The notes beneath the pieces were generated by a model, which saw nothing but the letters and a program-made list of their open reading frames with translations, had not been told where the DNA came from and did no database searches. Positions 36,512-45,913 of a stretch of DNA of 64,000 bases are shown here, piece after piece; position 1 is the stretch's first letter, and every line of letters starts with the position of its first letter. The position numbers and the translations under genes are program-made. This DNA is from Mesorhizobium sp. J428 (GTDB taxonomy: Bacteria > Pseudomonadota > Alphaproteobacteria > Rhizobiales > Rhizobiaceae): contig NZ_JAJOMX010000001.1 in NCBI RefSeq assembly GCF_024699925.1, forward strand, positions 3,572,001-3,636,000. Direction: 5' to 3'.

Positions 36512-37966
36512 TTACTGCAGCGTCGCGGCCTTTCCGGTCGAGAAGGGCGAGTTCGCGGTCGGCGGCGGGGCAGGGATACTGTCCTCTGCGCCGGACGCGG
36601 CGGTTCGTGCGATCCGTCTCACCAGCCAGAAGCACACGATCGCCGAGGCGACGCCGAAGACGATGGCGCCGAGTGCCCATCCCGCAACCACCCCCTTAGC
36701 CCCGTAATAGGTGGAGCCGACCCAGACGAACGGGATGATGCCGAGCGTCGAGCGGCCCCAGTTGAACAGCGTGCCGTAGCCGGGAAAGCCCAGATTGTTG
36801 AACGCCGCATTGGCGACGAACAGCGCCCCGTTGAACAGGAAGCTGCCGGCCGCGAACAGGCAGAAGAAGACCACCAGCTCGTGCGCCTCGCCATGCGCGC
36901 CAAACAGGTCCGCCACCTGGTTCGAGAACAGGGCGAGCAGCGCCCAGACCGCCAGGCAGTAGACCAGCGTGACGACCAGGCTGTCGCGCATCGTCTCCAT
37001 CAACCGGCCGTAGAGTCGGGCGCCGTAGTTCTGGCCGAGGATCGGCCCCACCGCGCCGGACAGCGCGAAGATGACGCCGAAGGCGACCGGGATGATGCGG
37101 CCGATGATGGCCCAGCCGGCGACTGCGTCGTCGCCGAAATCGGCCATCCGCACCGTGACGTAGGTGTTGCCGACCGGCGTGGCGATCTGCGTCAGCAGCG
37201 CCGGCACGCCAATGCCGAAGAACGGTCGCGTGGCGGCCCTCAGGCGCGCAAGATCGGGCATACGGATCAGCCGGTGCACCACATGCGCGCCGTGCAGCCC
37301 CACCGCGAGGATGATGAAGCGCGACAGCACGGTCGCGATCGCAGCACCCGTGATGCCGAGGTCGAAGCCGAAGATGAGCAACGGGTCGAGGATCGCCGCG
37401 GCCACCCCTCCGGACAGGGTCACGTACATCGCGCGCCTTGCGTCGCCGACCCCGCGCAGGATGCCGGTTGTGCACATACCGAGCGCCATGACCGGCGAGG
37501 ACGGCACGACGATGCGCAGGAAGTCGACGCAGATCCGCGCCGTTTCGCCCTTGGCACCCATCCAGCCCACCAGCGTGTCGAGGAACGGCCACATGGCGAG
37601 CGAGAGCGCCGTCGTGGCGACGGCCATGAACACCATCGAGGCGCCGCCGAGCCGGGCCGCCTCCGTCCGGTCACCGCGTCCGAGCGCGCGCGACACCAGC
37701 GCCGACGCCGCGATGGTGAAGCCGATCGACACCGAGATCGTGAAAAACAGCAGCGTTCCGGCAAAGCCGATCGCCGCCGCCAGCTCTTGCACGCCCAGCA
37801 TCGAGATGTAGAACAGGTTGAGCGCGTCGACGATGAAGATCGCGATGAGGCCGATCGACCCCGTGGCCGTCATCGAGATCACGTGCCGCAGGGTCGAGCC
37901 GGATGTGAACCGGGCCGCGCGCGGTCGCTCGGCCGGCTGTGCCGGCTGCGTCCCTTCCTGTGCCAT
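36512..37966 (-). CDS. MATE family efflux transporter
   Basis: A 484-residue inner-membrane antiporter with twelve predicted helices, exporting organic cations or drugs with sodium or protons. Both MATE halves are visible: LNLFYISMLGVQELAAAIGFAGTL near residue 45 and MCTTGILRGVGDARRAMYVT, then NTYVTVRMADFGDDAVAGWAIIGRIIP and FVANAAFNNLGFPGYGTLFNW. The start is ATG 37966, 17 bases after the CPA2 gene, so they are probably one operon. It converges on the patatin gene. Confidence 0.92.
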   Translation of the reverse strand: MAQEGTQPAQPAERPRAARFTSGSTLRHVISMTATGSIGLIAIFIVDALNLFYISMLGVQELAAAIGFAGTLLFFTISVSIGFTIAASALVSRALGRGDRTEAARLGGASMVFMAVATTALSLAMWPFLDTLVGWMGAKGETARICVDFLRIVVPSSPVMALGMCTTGILRGVGDARRAMYVTLSGGVAAAILDPLLIFGFDLGITGAAIATVLSRFIILAVGLHGAHVVHRLIRMPDLARLRAATRPFFGIGVPALLTQIATPVGNTYVTVRMADFGDDAVAGWAIIGRIIPVAFGVIFALSGAVGPILGQNYGARLYGRLMETMRDSLVVTLVYCLAVWALLALFSNQVADLFGAHGEAHELVVFFCLFAAGSFLFNGALFVANAAFNNLGFPGYGTLFNWGRSTLGIIPFVWVGSTYYGAKGVVAGWALGAIVFGVASAIVCFWLVRRIARTAASGAEDSIPAPPPTANSPFSTGKAATLQ

Positions 37967-37983
37967 GTCCGACCTTCCTCCGC

Positions 37984-39810
37984 TCAGCCGGGCGCTGCCG
38001 ACGGTTCTTTCTTGTCCGCTTCCTCGATCGCCTTGTCGAGCCGGCGCGCCTCGCGGCTCGGCCGGGTGAGCGGCTCGGGCGAGACGGGCGACGTCGTCAG
38101 CGTGCTGTTGCCGGCATATGTGCCGCCACTTGCCTGCATGGCGAGGCGCTCCTCGTCGCGCCGCCGCACGTCTTCGGCAATCTCCAGCGCCTCCATTTCC
38201 GATACGCCAAGCCCTTCGAGGGTGCGGCGGCCGAACATCAGGCCGGACTCGAACGTTTCGCGTATCTCGTATTCCACGCCCTTGGCGCGCAGCTGCAGCG
38301 TGTGGGTGCGGTCGTAGGCGCGGACATAGAGCTTCACGTCGGGATAGTCGTGCTGGATCAGGTCGACAATCTTGTCCGTGGTTTCCCGCTCGCGGGTGCA
38401 CACCGCGACGATCTTGGCGTCGCGGATACCGGCCGCCTCCAGCACGTCCTTGCGCGTGCCGTCGCCGAAATAGATGCGGAAGCCGAACTTCTCGACGGCG
38501 CGCACCCGGTTGGCCGAATTGTCGATGATCGTGACCGATGTGCCGCCCGACAGCAGGATCTGCGACGCGATCTGTCCGAAGCGCGAGAACCCGATCATGA
38601 GCACGTCCGCGCCGGCCTCGTCGAAGTTCTCCTCGATCTCGTCCGCGTCCAGCGGCGCCTTCAGGCGCTGGCCGAGGCGCACCACGATCGGCGTCAGCGC
38701 CATGGAGATGGTGACGATGGCGATCAGCAGCGATGCCGTCTCCTCCGACAGGATCGCGGCGCCGGTCGCCGCCGAAAACAGGACGAAGCCGAACTCGCCG
38801 CCCTGCGGCAGGATCAGTGCTACCTGCAGCGCGTCGTCATGACTGGCGCCGAAGAGGCGAACCAGCGGATAGATGAGCACGGCTTTCACCAGCATCATGA
38901 TCGGCACCGCGACCAGGATAGCGACCCAGTGGTCGCGGATCACCGCGAGGTCGAGCGACATGCCGACCGCCATGAAGAACAGTCCGAGCAGGATGCCGCG
39001 GAAAGGCTCGATGCAGGCTTCAAGCTCGTGCCGGTAGGACGAATCCGCCAGCATCACGCCAGCGAGGAACGCGCCCATCGCCATGGACAGCCCTGCGAGC
39101 TGCATCAGAGTCGCCGCGCCCAGTACGACAAGCAATGCCGCGGCGATCATCGCCTCGCGAGCACCGGTGTTGGCGATGATGCGGAACAACGGGTTGAGCA
39201 GGTAGCGGCCGGAGACGAACAGGGTCGCCACAGCGGCGACCGCGACCGCCAGCTCCCGGTAGCCCGTTTCCTCGGTCTCGACGGCGAAGGGTGCCAGGAT
39301 CGGGATCACGGCGAGCAGCGGCACGATCGCCATGTCCTGCAGGAGCAGGATGGAGAAAGAGATCTGGCCGTAGCGCCGGTTGAGCGCGCCCTGCTGTTCG
39401 AGGATCTGGGTCGCGAACGCCGTGGACGACAGCGCGAGGCCGAAGCCGGCCAGGATGGCAGCCGGCAGCGAGAAGCCGGCGAGCACCACCGCAAGCGCCG
39501 TCAGCACAATGCCGGTGGAGACCACCTGTGCGATGCCGAGGCCGAATATGTCCTTGCGCATGGCCCACAGCCGCGCCGGCTTGAGTTCCAGCCCGATGAT
39601 GAACAGCAGGAACACGACGCCGAGCTCGCCGAGCTGAAGCAACTGGTCGCTGCCGGTGATCAGCAGTGTGACAGGTCCGATGGCGATGCCGGCCGCGATA
39701 TAGCCCAGCACCGTTTCAAGCCCGAAGCGCTTGAAGAGGGGCGCTGCGATGACCGCGCCTCCCAGCATCAGCAGCACCTGGGCGTAGATCACTGGTCCGT
39801 GTTGTTGCAT
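37984..39810 (-). CDS. CPA2 family monovalent cation:proton antiporter (KefB/RosB-like)
   Basis: A 608-residue inner-membrane protein. Residues 1-380 form twelve to thirteen helices of the Na+/H+ exchanger fold (ALSSTAFATQILEQQGALNRRYGQISFSILLLQD and GAFLAGVMLADSSYRHELEACIEPFRG, read in parts). From about 400 there is a TrkA-N nucleotide-binding domain (DVLMIGFSRFGQIASQIL; FGDGTRKDVLEAAGI). The tail is disordered. The KefB type exports K+ or Na+ in exchange for protons and is gated by the cytoplasmic domain. ATG 39810 (MQQHGPVIYAQVLLM) is chosen over upstream in-frame codons. Confidence 0.92.
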   Translation of the reverse strand: MQQHGPVIYAQVLLMLGGAVIAAPLFKRFGLETVLGYIAAGIAIGPVTLLITGSDQLLQLGELGVVFLLFIIGLELKPARLWAMRKDIFGLGIAQVVSTGIVLTALAVVLAGFSLPAAILAGFGLALSSTAFATQILEQQGALNRRYGQISFSILLLQDMAIVPLLAVIPILAPFAVETEETGYRELAVAVAAVATLFVSGRYLLNPLFRIIANTGAREAMIAAALLVVLGAATLMQLAGLSMAMGAFLAGVMLADSSYRHELEACIEPFRGILLGLFFMAVGMSLDLAVIRDHWVAILVAVPIMMLVKAVLIYPLVRLFGASHDDALQVALILPQGGEFGFVLFSAATGAAILSEETASLLIAIVTISMALTPIVVRLGQRLKAPLDADEIEENFDEAGADVLMIGFSRFGQIASQILLSGGTSVTIIDNSANRVRAVEKFGFRIYFGDGTRKDVLEAAGIRDAKIVAVCTRERETTDKIVDLIQHDYPDVKLYVRAYDRTHTLQLRAKGVEYEIRETFESGLMFGRRTLEGLGVSEMEALEIAEDVRRRDEERLAMQASGGTYAGNSTLTTSPVSPEPLTRPSREARRLDKAIEEADKKEPSAAPG

Positions 39811-39917
39811 CGGCGGTCTCGTTTCAGGCTGGTGGCGCCATGAGATGACCGCCACCCATTGCAGAACCTGGGTGGGAACAATAGATGGGGTCCGGAGCTA
39901 TGTCCGATCAGATTGAG

Positions 39918-39947
39918 TCATTTCTGTTTCGAAACGACGCGAAATGA
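39918..39947. promoter_or_regulatory. Nested dyad between divergent CPA2 and pmbA genes
   Basis: TCATTTC (39918-39924) and GAAATGA (39941-39947) flank the perfect palindrome GTTTCGAAAC (39926-39935). The element lies about 110 bases from each divergent start. It could be an operator; no regulator can be named. Confidence 0.35.
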
Positions 39948-40038
39948 CCGGACGTCCGCAGCTATGCCCGGCCGCTCGTCGCTCCGCACCTGCGCAAGTC
40001 CGCCGCACGTGTCCAGTCGCAGCATGTTGGAAGCCGTC

Positions 40039-41382
40039 ATGACAGATTCCCCCGATTCGAAGAAACTGGCCGAGCGCGTCGCCGCCCTGGTGGATGCGGC
40101 GAAGCGGGCAGGGGCCGACGCGGCCGACGCAGTCGCCGTTCGCTCGCGGTCGAAGGGCGTCACGGTGCGGCTCGGCAAGGTCGAATCGACCGAGGCATCG
40201 GAAAGCGACGACATCTCGCTGCGCGTGTTCGTCGGGCAGCGCGTCGCCAGCGTCTCGGCCACGGCTTCCTCGGACGCCGGTACGCTCGCCCAGCGTGCGG
40301 TCGCCATGGCGAAGGTCTCGCCGGAGGACCCTTACCAGGGGCTTGTCGATCCGGCGCTTCTTGCTGACGGCGTCGTCGACCTCGACCTGTTCGACCCGAC
40401 GGAGCTGTCCGCCGAGCAGTTGCGCGAGGCCGCGCTGGAAATGGAAGAGGCCGCGCTCGCCATCAAGGGTGTCTCCAATTCGGGCGGTTCGAGCGCCAGC
40501 GCCGGCATGGGCGGCATGGTGCTGGCCACTTCGCACGGCTTCGTCGGCCACTACGCCGCAACCCGCTTCTCGCGCTCGGTCAGTGCCGTCGCCGGAGAAG
40601 GCACCGGCATGGAGCGCGATTACGACTTCTCCTCGCGCCAGCACTATCTCGACCTTGAAAGCGCGGCCGCGATCGGCAGGAGCGCCGGCGAACGCGCGGT
40701 GCGCCGTCTCGGCGGGCGCAAGGTGCCGACCGGCACTGTGACGGCCATCTTCGACCCGCGCGTCGCACGCGGCATCGCGGGCCACCTCGCCGGTGCGATC
40801 AACGGCGCCAGCGTGGCGCGCAAGACAAGCTTCCTGCGCGATATGATGGGCAAGCAGGTCGCCGCCGCGGCCATCACCGTCACCGACGATCCGCTGCGCC
40901 GCCGCGGCCAGTCCTCGCGGCCCTTCGACGGCGAGGGCGTGCGTGGAAAGCCCCTCACCATGGTCGATCGCGGCGTGCTTCAGCACTGGTTCCTATCGAA
41001 TTCCGCCGCGAAGGAGCTTGGCCTAAAGACCAACGGACGCGGCGCGCGGTCCGGCTCGTCCGTGTCGCCGACCTCGACCAACCTGGCGATCGAGCCGGGT
41101 GCCATCTCGCCGAAGGACATGATCGCCGGTCTCAAGTCGGGCTTCTACGTGACCGAGGTGTTCGGCCAGGGCGTCAACATGGTGACCGGGGAATATAGCC
41201 GCGGCGCCTCCGGCTTCTGGATCGAGAACGGCGAGCTGACCTTCCCGGTGACGGAGGTGACGATCGCCTCCAACCTCAAGGACATGTTCCTGGCGCTCGT
41301 TCCGGCGAACGATCTCGACCGCAACTTCGGCACGGCCGCGCCAACGCTGCTGATCGAAGGGATGACCCTTGCAGGCAGTTGA
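40039..41382 (+). CDS. pmbA: TldE/PmbA family metallopeptidase subunit
   Basis: Partner of TldD in the TldD/TldE protease that trims peptides such as microcin precursors; TldE lacks the zinc HExxH site. The 447-residue protein shows VRLGKVESTEASESDDISLRVFVGQRVASVS, KVPTGTVTAIFDPRVARGIAGHLAGAI, and the C-terminal GQGVNMVTGEYSRGASGFWIENGE, all signatures of the family. GGAA lies before ATG 40039; ATG 40024 is a possible earlier start. No tldD is in the window. Confidence 0.9.
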   Translation: MTDSPDSKKLAERVAALVDAAKRAGADAADAVAVRSRSKGVTVRLGKVESTEASESDDISLRVFVGQRVASVSATASSDAGTLAQRAVAMAKVSPEDPYQGLVDPALLADGVVDLDLFDPTELSAEQLREAALEMEEAALAIKGVSNSGGSSASAGMGGMVLATSHGFVGHYAATRFSRSVSAVAGEGTGMERDYDFSSRQHYLDLESAAAIGRSAGERAVRRLGGRKVPTGTVTAIFDPRVARGIAGHLAGAINGASVARKTSFLRDMMGKQVAAAAITVTDDPLRRRGQSSRPFDGEGVRGKPLTMVDRGVLQHWFLSNSAAKELGLKTNGRGARSGSSVSPTSTNLAIEPGAISPKDMIAGLKSGFYVTEVFGQGVNMVTGEYSRGASGFWIENGELTFPVTEVTIASNLKDMFLALVPANDLDRNFGTAAPTLLIEGMTLAGS

Positions 41383-42169
41383 ACCCCGGCTGACGGCCTT
41401 CGAGGCCGACCTCGCTTTGATCGCCGACGCTGCGCTGCGCGGCGGCGAGATTGCCATGCGCTATTTCGGCCGCAAGCCGGACGTCTGGATGAAACCGGGC
41501 GATTCCCCCGTCACCCAGGCCGACATCGCCGTCGACACCTATCTGCGCGAGACCCTGCGCGCCGCCCGGCCGGAATACGGCTGGCTGTCGGAGGAGACCG
41601 TTGACACGCCCGACCGGCTGAAGACCGAGCGCCTGTTCGTCGTCGACCCGATCGACGGCACCCGTGCCTTCATCGACAAGCGCGACACATGGTGTGTCAG
41701 CATCGCCGTGGTCGAGAAGGGCCGTCCGCTCGCTGGCGTGCTGGCGTGCCCGGCCAAGGGAGAGTTCTACTCCGCCGCGCTCGGCGGCGGCGCGTTCCTG
41801 GACGGGACGGGCCTGTCGATCCGCGCGACCGACGCGTCGCCGTCCATCGCCGGGCCCAAGCCGATGGTCGATGCCGCGCGCGAGCGCTTTCCGGACCTGC
41901 GCACCGTGCCTTACATTCCTTCGCTCGCCTACCGGCTGGCGATGGTCGCGGCCGGTCGCATCGACGCCACATTCGTCAAGCCTAGGTCGCACGACTGGGA
42001 TCTGGCGGCCGCCGACCTCATTCTCACTGAGGCTGGCGGCGGGATTCGTGCGCGGGAGGGCGGTTCGCCATTCTATGGCGGCGTCAGTCCGCAGCACGGC
42101 TCGCTTGTCGCGGGCGGCCCTTATCTACTAGACAGGCTCTCGGATATTCTGATCCGCCAGGACGCCTGA
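41369..42169 (+). CDS. Inositol monophosphatase family enzyme (possible CysQ-type nucleotidase)
   Basis: Magnesium-dependent phosphatase of 266 residues. Metal-site motifs are WLSEETVD (the Glu pair), FVVDPIDGTRAF and the C-terminal SHDWDLAAADLILTEAGG. CysQ-type 3'(2'),5'-bisphosphate nucleotidases and IMPases share these; DPIDGT with HDWD does not separate them. TTG 41369 with GAAGGG upstream is in the last codons of pmbA (14-base overlap), so it is likely translated by coupling. Confidence 0.87.
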   Translation: MQAVEPRLTAFEADLALIADAALRGGEIAMRYFGRKPDVWMKPGDSPVTQADIAVDTYLRETLRAARPEYGWLSEETVDTPDRLKTERLFVVDPIDGTRAFIDKRDTWCVSIAVVEKGRPLAGVLACPAKGEFYSAALGGGAFLDGTGLSIRATDASPSIAGPKPMVDAARERFPDLRTVPYIPSLAYRLAMVAAGRIDATFVKPRSHDWDLAAADLILTEAGGGIRAREGGSPFYGGVSPQHGSLVAGGPYLLDRLSDILIRQDA

Positions 42170-42222
42170 ATCGGCCGCGCGATTTGCGACCGGTCGGAAC
42201 CGAACGCTACGAGGAGAAGGCC

Positions 42223-42474
42223 ATGTCTGACGATGGCGAAAGGAAGCAACTTTTGCATCTCGTCTTCGGCGGCGAGCTGAAGTCGCTGAAAGGCCTGGAA
42301 TTCCGCGACCTCGAAGGCCTCGACATCGTCGGCATCTTCCCCGACTACAAGTCGGCCGAGCTGGCCTGGCGCGCCAAGGCGCAGGCCAGCGTCGACAATG
42401 CGCACATGCGCTATTTCATCGTCCATCTGCACCGCCTCCTCGACCCCGATTCGCAACAGGCGACCGGGCGCTAG
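42223..42474 (+). CDS. DUF4170 domain protein
   Basis: An 83-residue cytosolic protein that is nearly all one domain: LHLVFGGELKSLKGLEFRDLEG, then VGIFPDYKSAELAWRAKAQASVDNAHMRYFIVHLHRLL (read in parts). DUF4170 is restricted to alphaproteobacteria and usually lies next to the lipid A genes. ATG 42223 has GAGGAGAAGG upstream. The gap to the next gene is three bases, indicating one operon. Confidence 0.9.
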   Translation: MSDDGERKQLLHLVFGGELKSLKGLEFRDLEGLDIVGIFPDYKSAELAWRAKAQASVDNAHMRYFIVHLHRLLDPDSQQATGR

Positions 42475-42477
42475 ACG

Positions 42478-43260
42478 GTGAGTGTAGGAGACATGTCGGC
42501 CGAGGACGAGGCGCCGCAGCCCGTGCGCAAGCGCAGCCCGATCGGCCGTCTCTGGCGGAAGATCCGCAAGCCGCTGGCACAATCGACCGTGGTGAAGAAC
42601 CTGCTCGCCTCTGCGATCGCGTCGGGCCTGCGCTTCGTCAAGGCGACGAACCGGATCGCGCCCGGCTCCGACCCGGTGGACAGCTTCCTCGACGTCCGCT
42701 CGAACAACATCTACGTGCTCTGGCACGGCCAGCATCTGCTTGCCCCGGCCTTCGTGCCGAAGGGGCAGCGCCTGCCGACCATGTTCTCGCGCAGCGCCGA
42801 CGCCGAGCTCAACGCGCTCGCGGCAAGCCGCCTCGGGCTGGAGCCCGTCAGGGGCTCGGGTGGACGCGACGGCAAGCACTCGATCGAAAAAGGCGGGGCG
42901 AGGGCGCTGATTGCCCTCAAAAAGGCGCTCGACCAGGGCAAGTCGGTCTGCATGATCGCAGACATACCGCACGGAACTCCCCGCGAGGCGGGGCTCGGTG
43001 TGATCACCCTGTCGAGGATATCCGGCCGGCCCATCGTCGGCGTCGCCTTCGCCACAAGCCGGCGCAAGGTGCTCGAGAAAAGCTGGGACAAGACGACGAT
43101 CAACCTGCCCTTCGGGAGCTGCGGCATCGCCTCCACCGAGGAGATCCAGGTGCCGGCCGGCGCGTCGGAGGCGGAGATGGAAGACTACCGCCGTCGCCTG
43201 ACCGACGCGCTTAACGTGGCGACGAAACGCGCCTACAGCCTGGCGGACGACCGCACATGA
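42478..43260 (+). CDS. DUF374 family protein, lysophospholipid-acyltransferase-like
   Basis: A 260-residue inner-membrane-associated protein with LWHGQHLLAPAF at about 80 (a variant of the H-x4-D/Q acyltransferase motif) and GSGGRDGKHSIEKGGARALIALKKAL. The later PHGTPREAGLGVITLSRISGRPIV region is the DUF374 core. Its position directly upstream of waaA and lpxK suggests a role in lipid A or outer-membrane lipid modification; the reaction is not proven. GTG 42478 gives MSVGDMSAED; ATG 42493 is an alternative. It overlaps waaA by four bases. Confidence 0.85.
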   Translation: MSVGDMSAEDEAPQPVRKRSPIGRLWRKIRKPLAQSTVVKNLLASAIASGLRFVKATNRIAPGSDPVDSFLDVRSNNIYVLWHGQHLLAPAFVPKGQRLPTMFSRSADAELNALAASRLGLEPVRGSGGRDGKHSIEKGGARALIALKKALDQGKSVCMIADIPHGTPREAGLGVITLSRISGRPIVGVAFATSRRKVLEKSWDKTTINLPFGSCGIASTEEIQVPAGASEAEMEDYRRRLTDALNVATKRAYSLADDRT

Positions 43261-44582
43261 GCGAACGCTGGGCACGCGCACTGTTGGGCACATATCGCTG
43301 GGCTGGCGCCGCGGCCTATCCGCTGGTCGGCGGCTACATCGCCTGGCGCACCAGCAAGGGCAAGGAAGAGCGCAGCCGCCGGCGCGAGCGCTACGGCATT
43401 CCGGGCACGGCGCGCCCGTCCGGGCCGTTGGTGTGGTTCCATGCCGCGAGCGTCGGCGAGACGCTGGCCGTTGCGCCGCTGGTCGAGCGGATCATGGGCC
43501 TCGGCATCAACGTGGTGCTGACCACCGGGACCGTGACCTCTGCGGCCGTTGTGCGCGACCGCTTCAGCGAAGGCGTGATCCACCAATATGTGCCGCTGGA
43601 TCTCAAGCCGGCGCTGAACCGCTTCCTTGCACATTGGGCGCCGGATCTTGCCATTATTGCCGAGTCCGAGATCTGGCCGATGACGATCCTGGAGCTCGGT
43701 TCGCGCCGCATCCCGCAGATCCTCGTCAACGGCCGGATGTCGGACCGCTCCTTCGAATCCTGGAAGAAGCGCTCCTACATCGCCGAGGCACTGTTCGAGA
43801 ACCTCTCGCATGTCATCGCGCAGTCGGAGATCGACGGCGAGCGCTTCCGAACGCTGGGTGCAAGGCCGGTGACGGTGTCGGGCAACCTGAAGGGCGACAC
43901 CGAGCCGCTTCCGGTTGACGACGCCGCGCTGGCGCTGATCTCCAGCCAGATCGGCAAACGCCCGACATGGGCGGCGGTGTCGACCCATGAGGGCGAGGAG
44001 CAGGTGGCCGCCTCCGTCCACCGTCTCCTGAAGCAGCGGCACCCCGACATCCTGACGATCATCGTGCCGCGACATCCCAAGCGCGCCGACGCGCTGGAGG
44101 CCGAGTTCGCGGCCGTGGGGCTGAAGGTGGCGCGCCGCAGCCGCAACGACCGCATCCTTTACGACACCGACATCCTGCTCGGCGACACGATCGGCGAGAT
44201 GGGGCTCTATCTGCGCCTGACCGAGATCGCCTTTGTGGGTCGCTCGCTGACGGCGGAGGGCGGCCAGAACCCGCTCGAGCCGGCGCTGCTCGACACGGCG
44301 GTGCTGGCCGGGCGCAACGTGCAGAACTTCCGCGACGCCTATCAGAAGCTGGTCGACCGCGGCGGCGCCCGGCTGGTCCGCGACGCCGACATGCTGGCGG
44401 GCGCGGTGAACTTCCTTCTCACCAACCCGGCCAAGCGCCGCGAGATGATCGCAGCGGGCCGCGAGACGGTCGAGACCATGCGCGGCGCGCTAAACCTCAC
44501 GCTCAAGGCGCTGGAGCCTTATGTCCAGCCGCTGATCGTCAAGGCGCGCCTCGAACAGGCCAACGGCCGCAGGATGAGGTAG
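43257..44582 (+). CDS. waaA: 3-deoxy-D-manno-octulosonic acid transferase
   Basis: Kdo transferase that adds Kdo to lipid IVA at the inner membrane. The 441-residue protein has an N-terminal membrane anchor region, the conserved WFHAASVGETLAVAPL, the acceptor-site IAESEIWPMTILELG, and the C-terminal GT-B donor region VGRSLTAEGGQNPLEPALL. ATGA overlap with the DUF374 gene and a four-base gap to lpxK place it in the lipid A operon. Confidence 0.96.
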   Translation: MSERWARALLGTYRWAGAAAYPLVGGYIAWRTSKGKEERSRRRERYGIPGTARPSGPLVWFHAASVGETLAVAPLVERIMGLGINVVLTTGTVTSAAVVRDRFSEGVIHQYVPLDLKPALNRFLAHWAPDLAIIAESEIWPMTILELGSRRIPQILVNGRMSDRSFESWKKRSYIAEALFENLSHVIAQSEIDGERFRTLGARPVTVSGNLKGDTEPLPVDDAALALISSQIGKRPTWAAVSTHEGEEQVAASVHRLLKQRHPDILTIIVPRHPKRADALEAEFAAVGLKVARRSRNDRILYDTDILLGDTIGEMGLYLRLTEIAFVGRSLTAEGGQNPLEPALLDTAVLAGRNVQNFRDAYQKLVDRGGARLVRDADMLAGAVNFLLTNPAKRREMIAAGRETVETMRGALNLTLKALEPYVQPLIVKARLEQANGRRMR

Positions 44583-44586
44583 GGCA

Positions 44587-45600
44587 ATGGCCAGCGAGGC
44601 CCCGCCCTTCTGGTGGGATCGTCCCGACTGGAGGTCGGCGCTGCTGTGGCCGATATCGTCCGTCTACGGGCTGGTCGCGGCCCGCCGCATGCTGACCGCG
44701 CGGCGCGAGCATGTCGGTGTGCCTGTGCTGTGCGTCGGCAATCCGACAGTCGGCGGCGCCGGCAAGACGCCCGTCGCCATCGCGCTCGCAAAGCAGGCCC
44801 GCAGCATGGGTCTGGAGCCGGGCTTCCTGTCGCGCGGCCACGGCGGCAGCCTGTCGAAGCCGCATCTGGTCGATTCGCACCACGACAGCGCCAAGTCGAC
44901 GGGCGACGAGCCGCTCCTGCTCGCCGGCGAGGCGCCGACCGCGGTGACGCCCAACCGGGCGGCGGGCGCGCGGCTTCTGATCGCAGAGGGATGCGATTTC
45001 CTCATCATGGATGACGGGTTCCAGAGCGCGCATATCCATTACGACTACGCGCTCCTGGTGGTGGATGCGCAGCGTGGGCTCGGCAACGGCCACATCATTC
45101 CGGGCGGACCGGTGAGGGCGCCGCTGGTCGACCAGATCCGCCATGCCCACGCGGTTCTGCGCATGGGCGAGGGCGACGCGGCCGATGCGCTGGTTCGGCT
45201 CGCCGCGCGCGCCGGACGCCCGATCTACGATGCGGTCGCTCGGCCGCGCCCCGGCAGCGGGGTCGAGGGCTGCGCACTTCTGGCCTTCGCCGGCATCGGC
45301 CATCCGGACAAGTTCTTCCGCACCGTCGAGGAGGCGGGCGGCAGGCTCGTCGCAACACGGCCTTTCCCCGACCATCACTACTACACCGACGAGAACCTCG
45401 CCGAGCTGCTGGACCAGGCGGATGCGGCGGGCGCCGACCTGGTCACGACGGCGAAGGATGCCGTGCGCATCCGCCATGCCTCCGAGGTCGCCGCGCGGCT
45501 TCTGCGGCGGCTCTCCGTCATCGAGATCGACCTGGAGTTCGATCCGCCGGGGATTCCGGAACGGATCATCGGCGACACGATCGCTGCGTTCGAACGGTAG
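44587..45600 (+). CDS. lpxK: Tetraacyldisaccharide 4'-kinase
   Basis: Phosphorylates the 4' position of the lipid A disaccharide to make lipid IVA. The 337-residue protein has a Walker A motif in VGNPTVGGAGKTP (near residue 55) and FLIMDDGFQSAHI (the catalytic DDGFQ). HHYYTDENLAEL and DLVTTAKDAVRI are usual C-terminal elements. It ends seven bases before the convergent DUF2093 stop. Confidence 0.96.
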   Translation: MASEAPPFWWDRPDWRSALLWPISSVYGLVAARRMLTARREHVGVPVLCVGNPTVGGAGKTPVAIALAKQARSMGLEPGFLSRGHGGSLSKPHLVDSHHDSAKSTGDEPLLLAGEAPTAVTPNRAAGARLLIAEGCDFLIMDDGFQSAHIHYDYALLVVDAQRGLGNGHIIPGGPVRAPLVDQIRHAHAVLRMGEGDAADALVRLAARAGRPIYDAVARPRPGSGVEGCALLAFAGIGHPDKFFRTVEEAGGRLVATRPFPDHHYYTDENLAELLDQADAAGADLVTTAKDAVRIRHASEVAARLLRRLSVIEIDLEFDPPGIPERIIGDTIAAFER

Positions 45601-45607
45601 GGATTGC

Positions 45608-45871
45608 TCAGCCGCGCTTGCGCAGGCCGGGATTCGCGTCGATTTCCCGCTTCAGCGAGATGGCGGCGGTGAGATAGGCCTCCTGCCGCGCGACGCTCCA
45701 GTATTTGAGCTCGTCGAGCGGTATCGCCTCGCCCGTCACTGCGCAGCGCACGAACGAGCCCGGGCTGGCGACCTGGAAGTCGCCGTCGAGATAGCGAATG
45801 CGCGCTTCCTTCGCGCCGGGGCCTTCGAAACGGTTCATGTCTGCTCGCGTTTGAAGCGCCTCATCCGCCAT
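45608..45871 (-). CDS. DUF2093 domain protein
   Basis: An 87-residue protein. The domain is almost the whole length: IRYLDGDFQVASPGSFVRCAVTGEAIPLDELKYWSVARQEAY (read in parts). Its FVRCAVTGEAIPL stretch looks like a small zinc-ribbon-like fold, though only one Cys is present. DUF2093 is alphaproteobacterial and often near mutL or lpxK. ATG 45838 (MNRFEG) is an alternative start. Function unknown. Confidence 0.85.
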   Translation of the reverse strand: MADEALQTRADMNRFEGPGAKEARIRYLDGDFQVASPGSFVRCAVTGEAIPLDELKYWSVARQEAYLTAAISLKREIDANPGLRKRG

Positions 45872-45913
45872 ACTTCGCGCGGGAAATCAAGCTGCCGCCG
45901 TGGCGCAGGCCGC

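Noticed and set aside
34432..36699. A 755-codon plus-strand frame spanning the second M16 gene and the patatin gene
   Set aside because: It is the +1 shadow of both; the real M16 and patatin motifs are in other frames.
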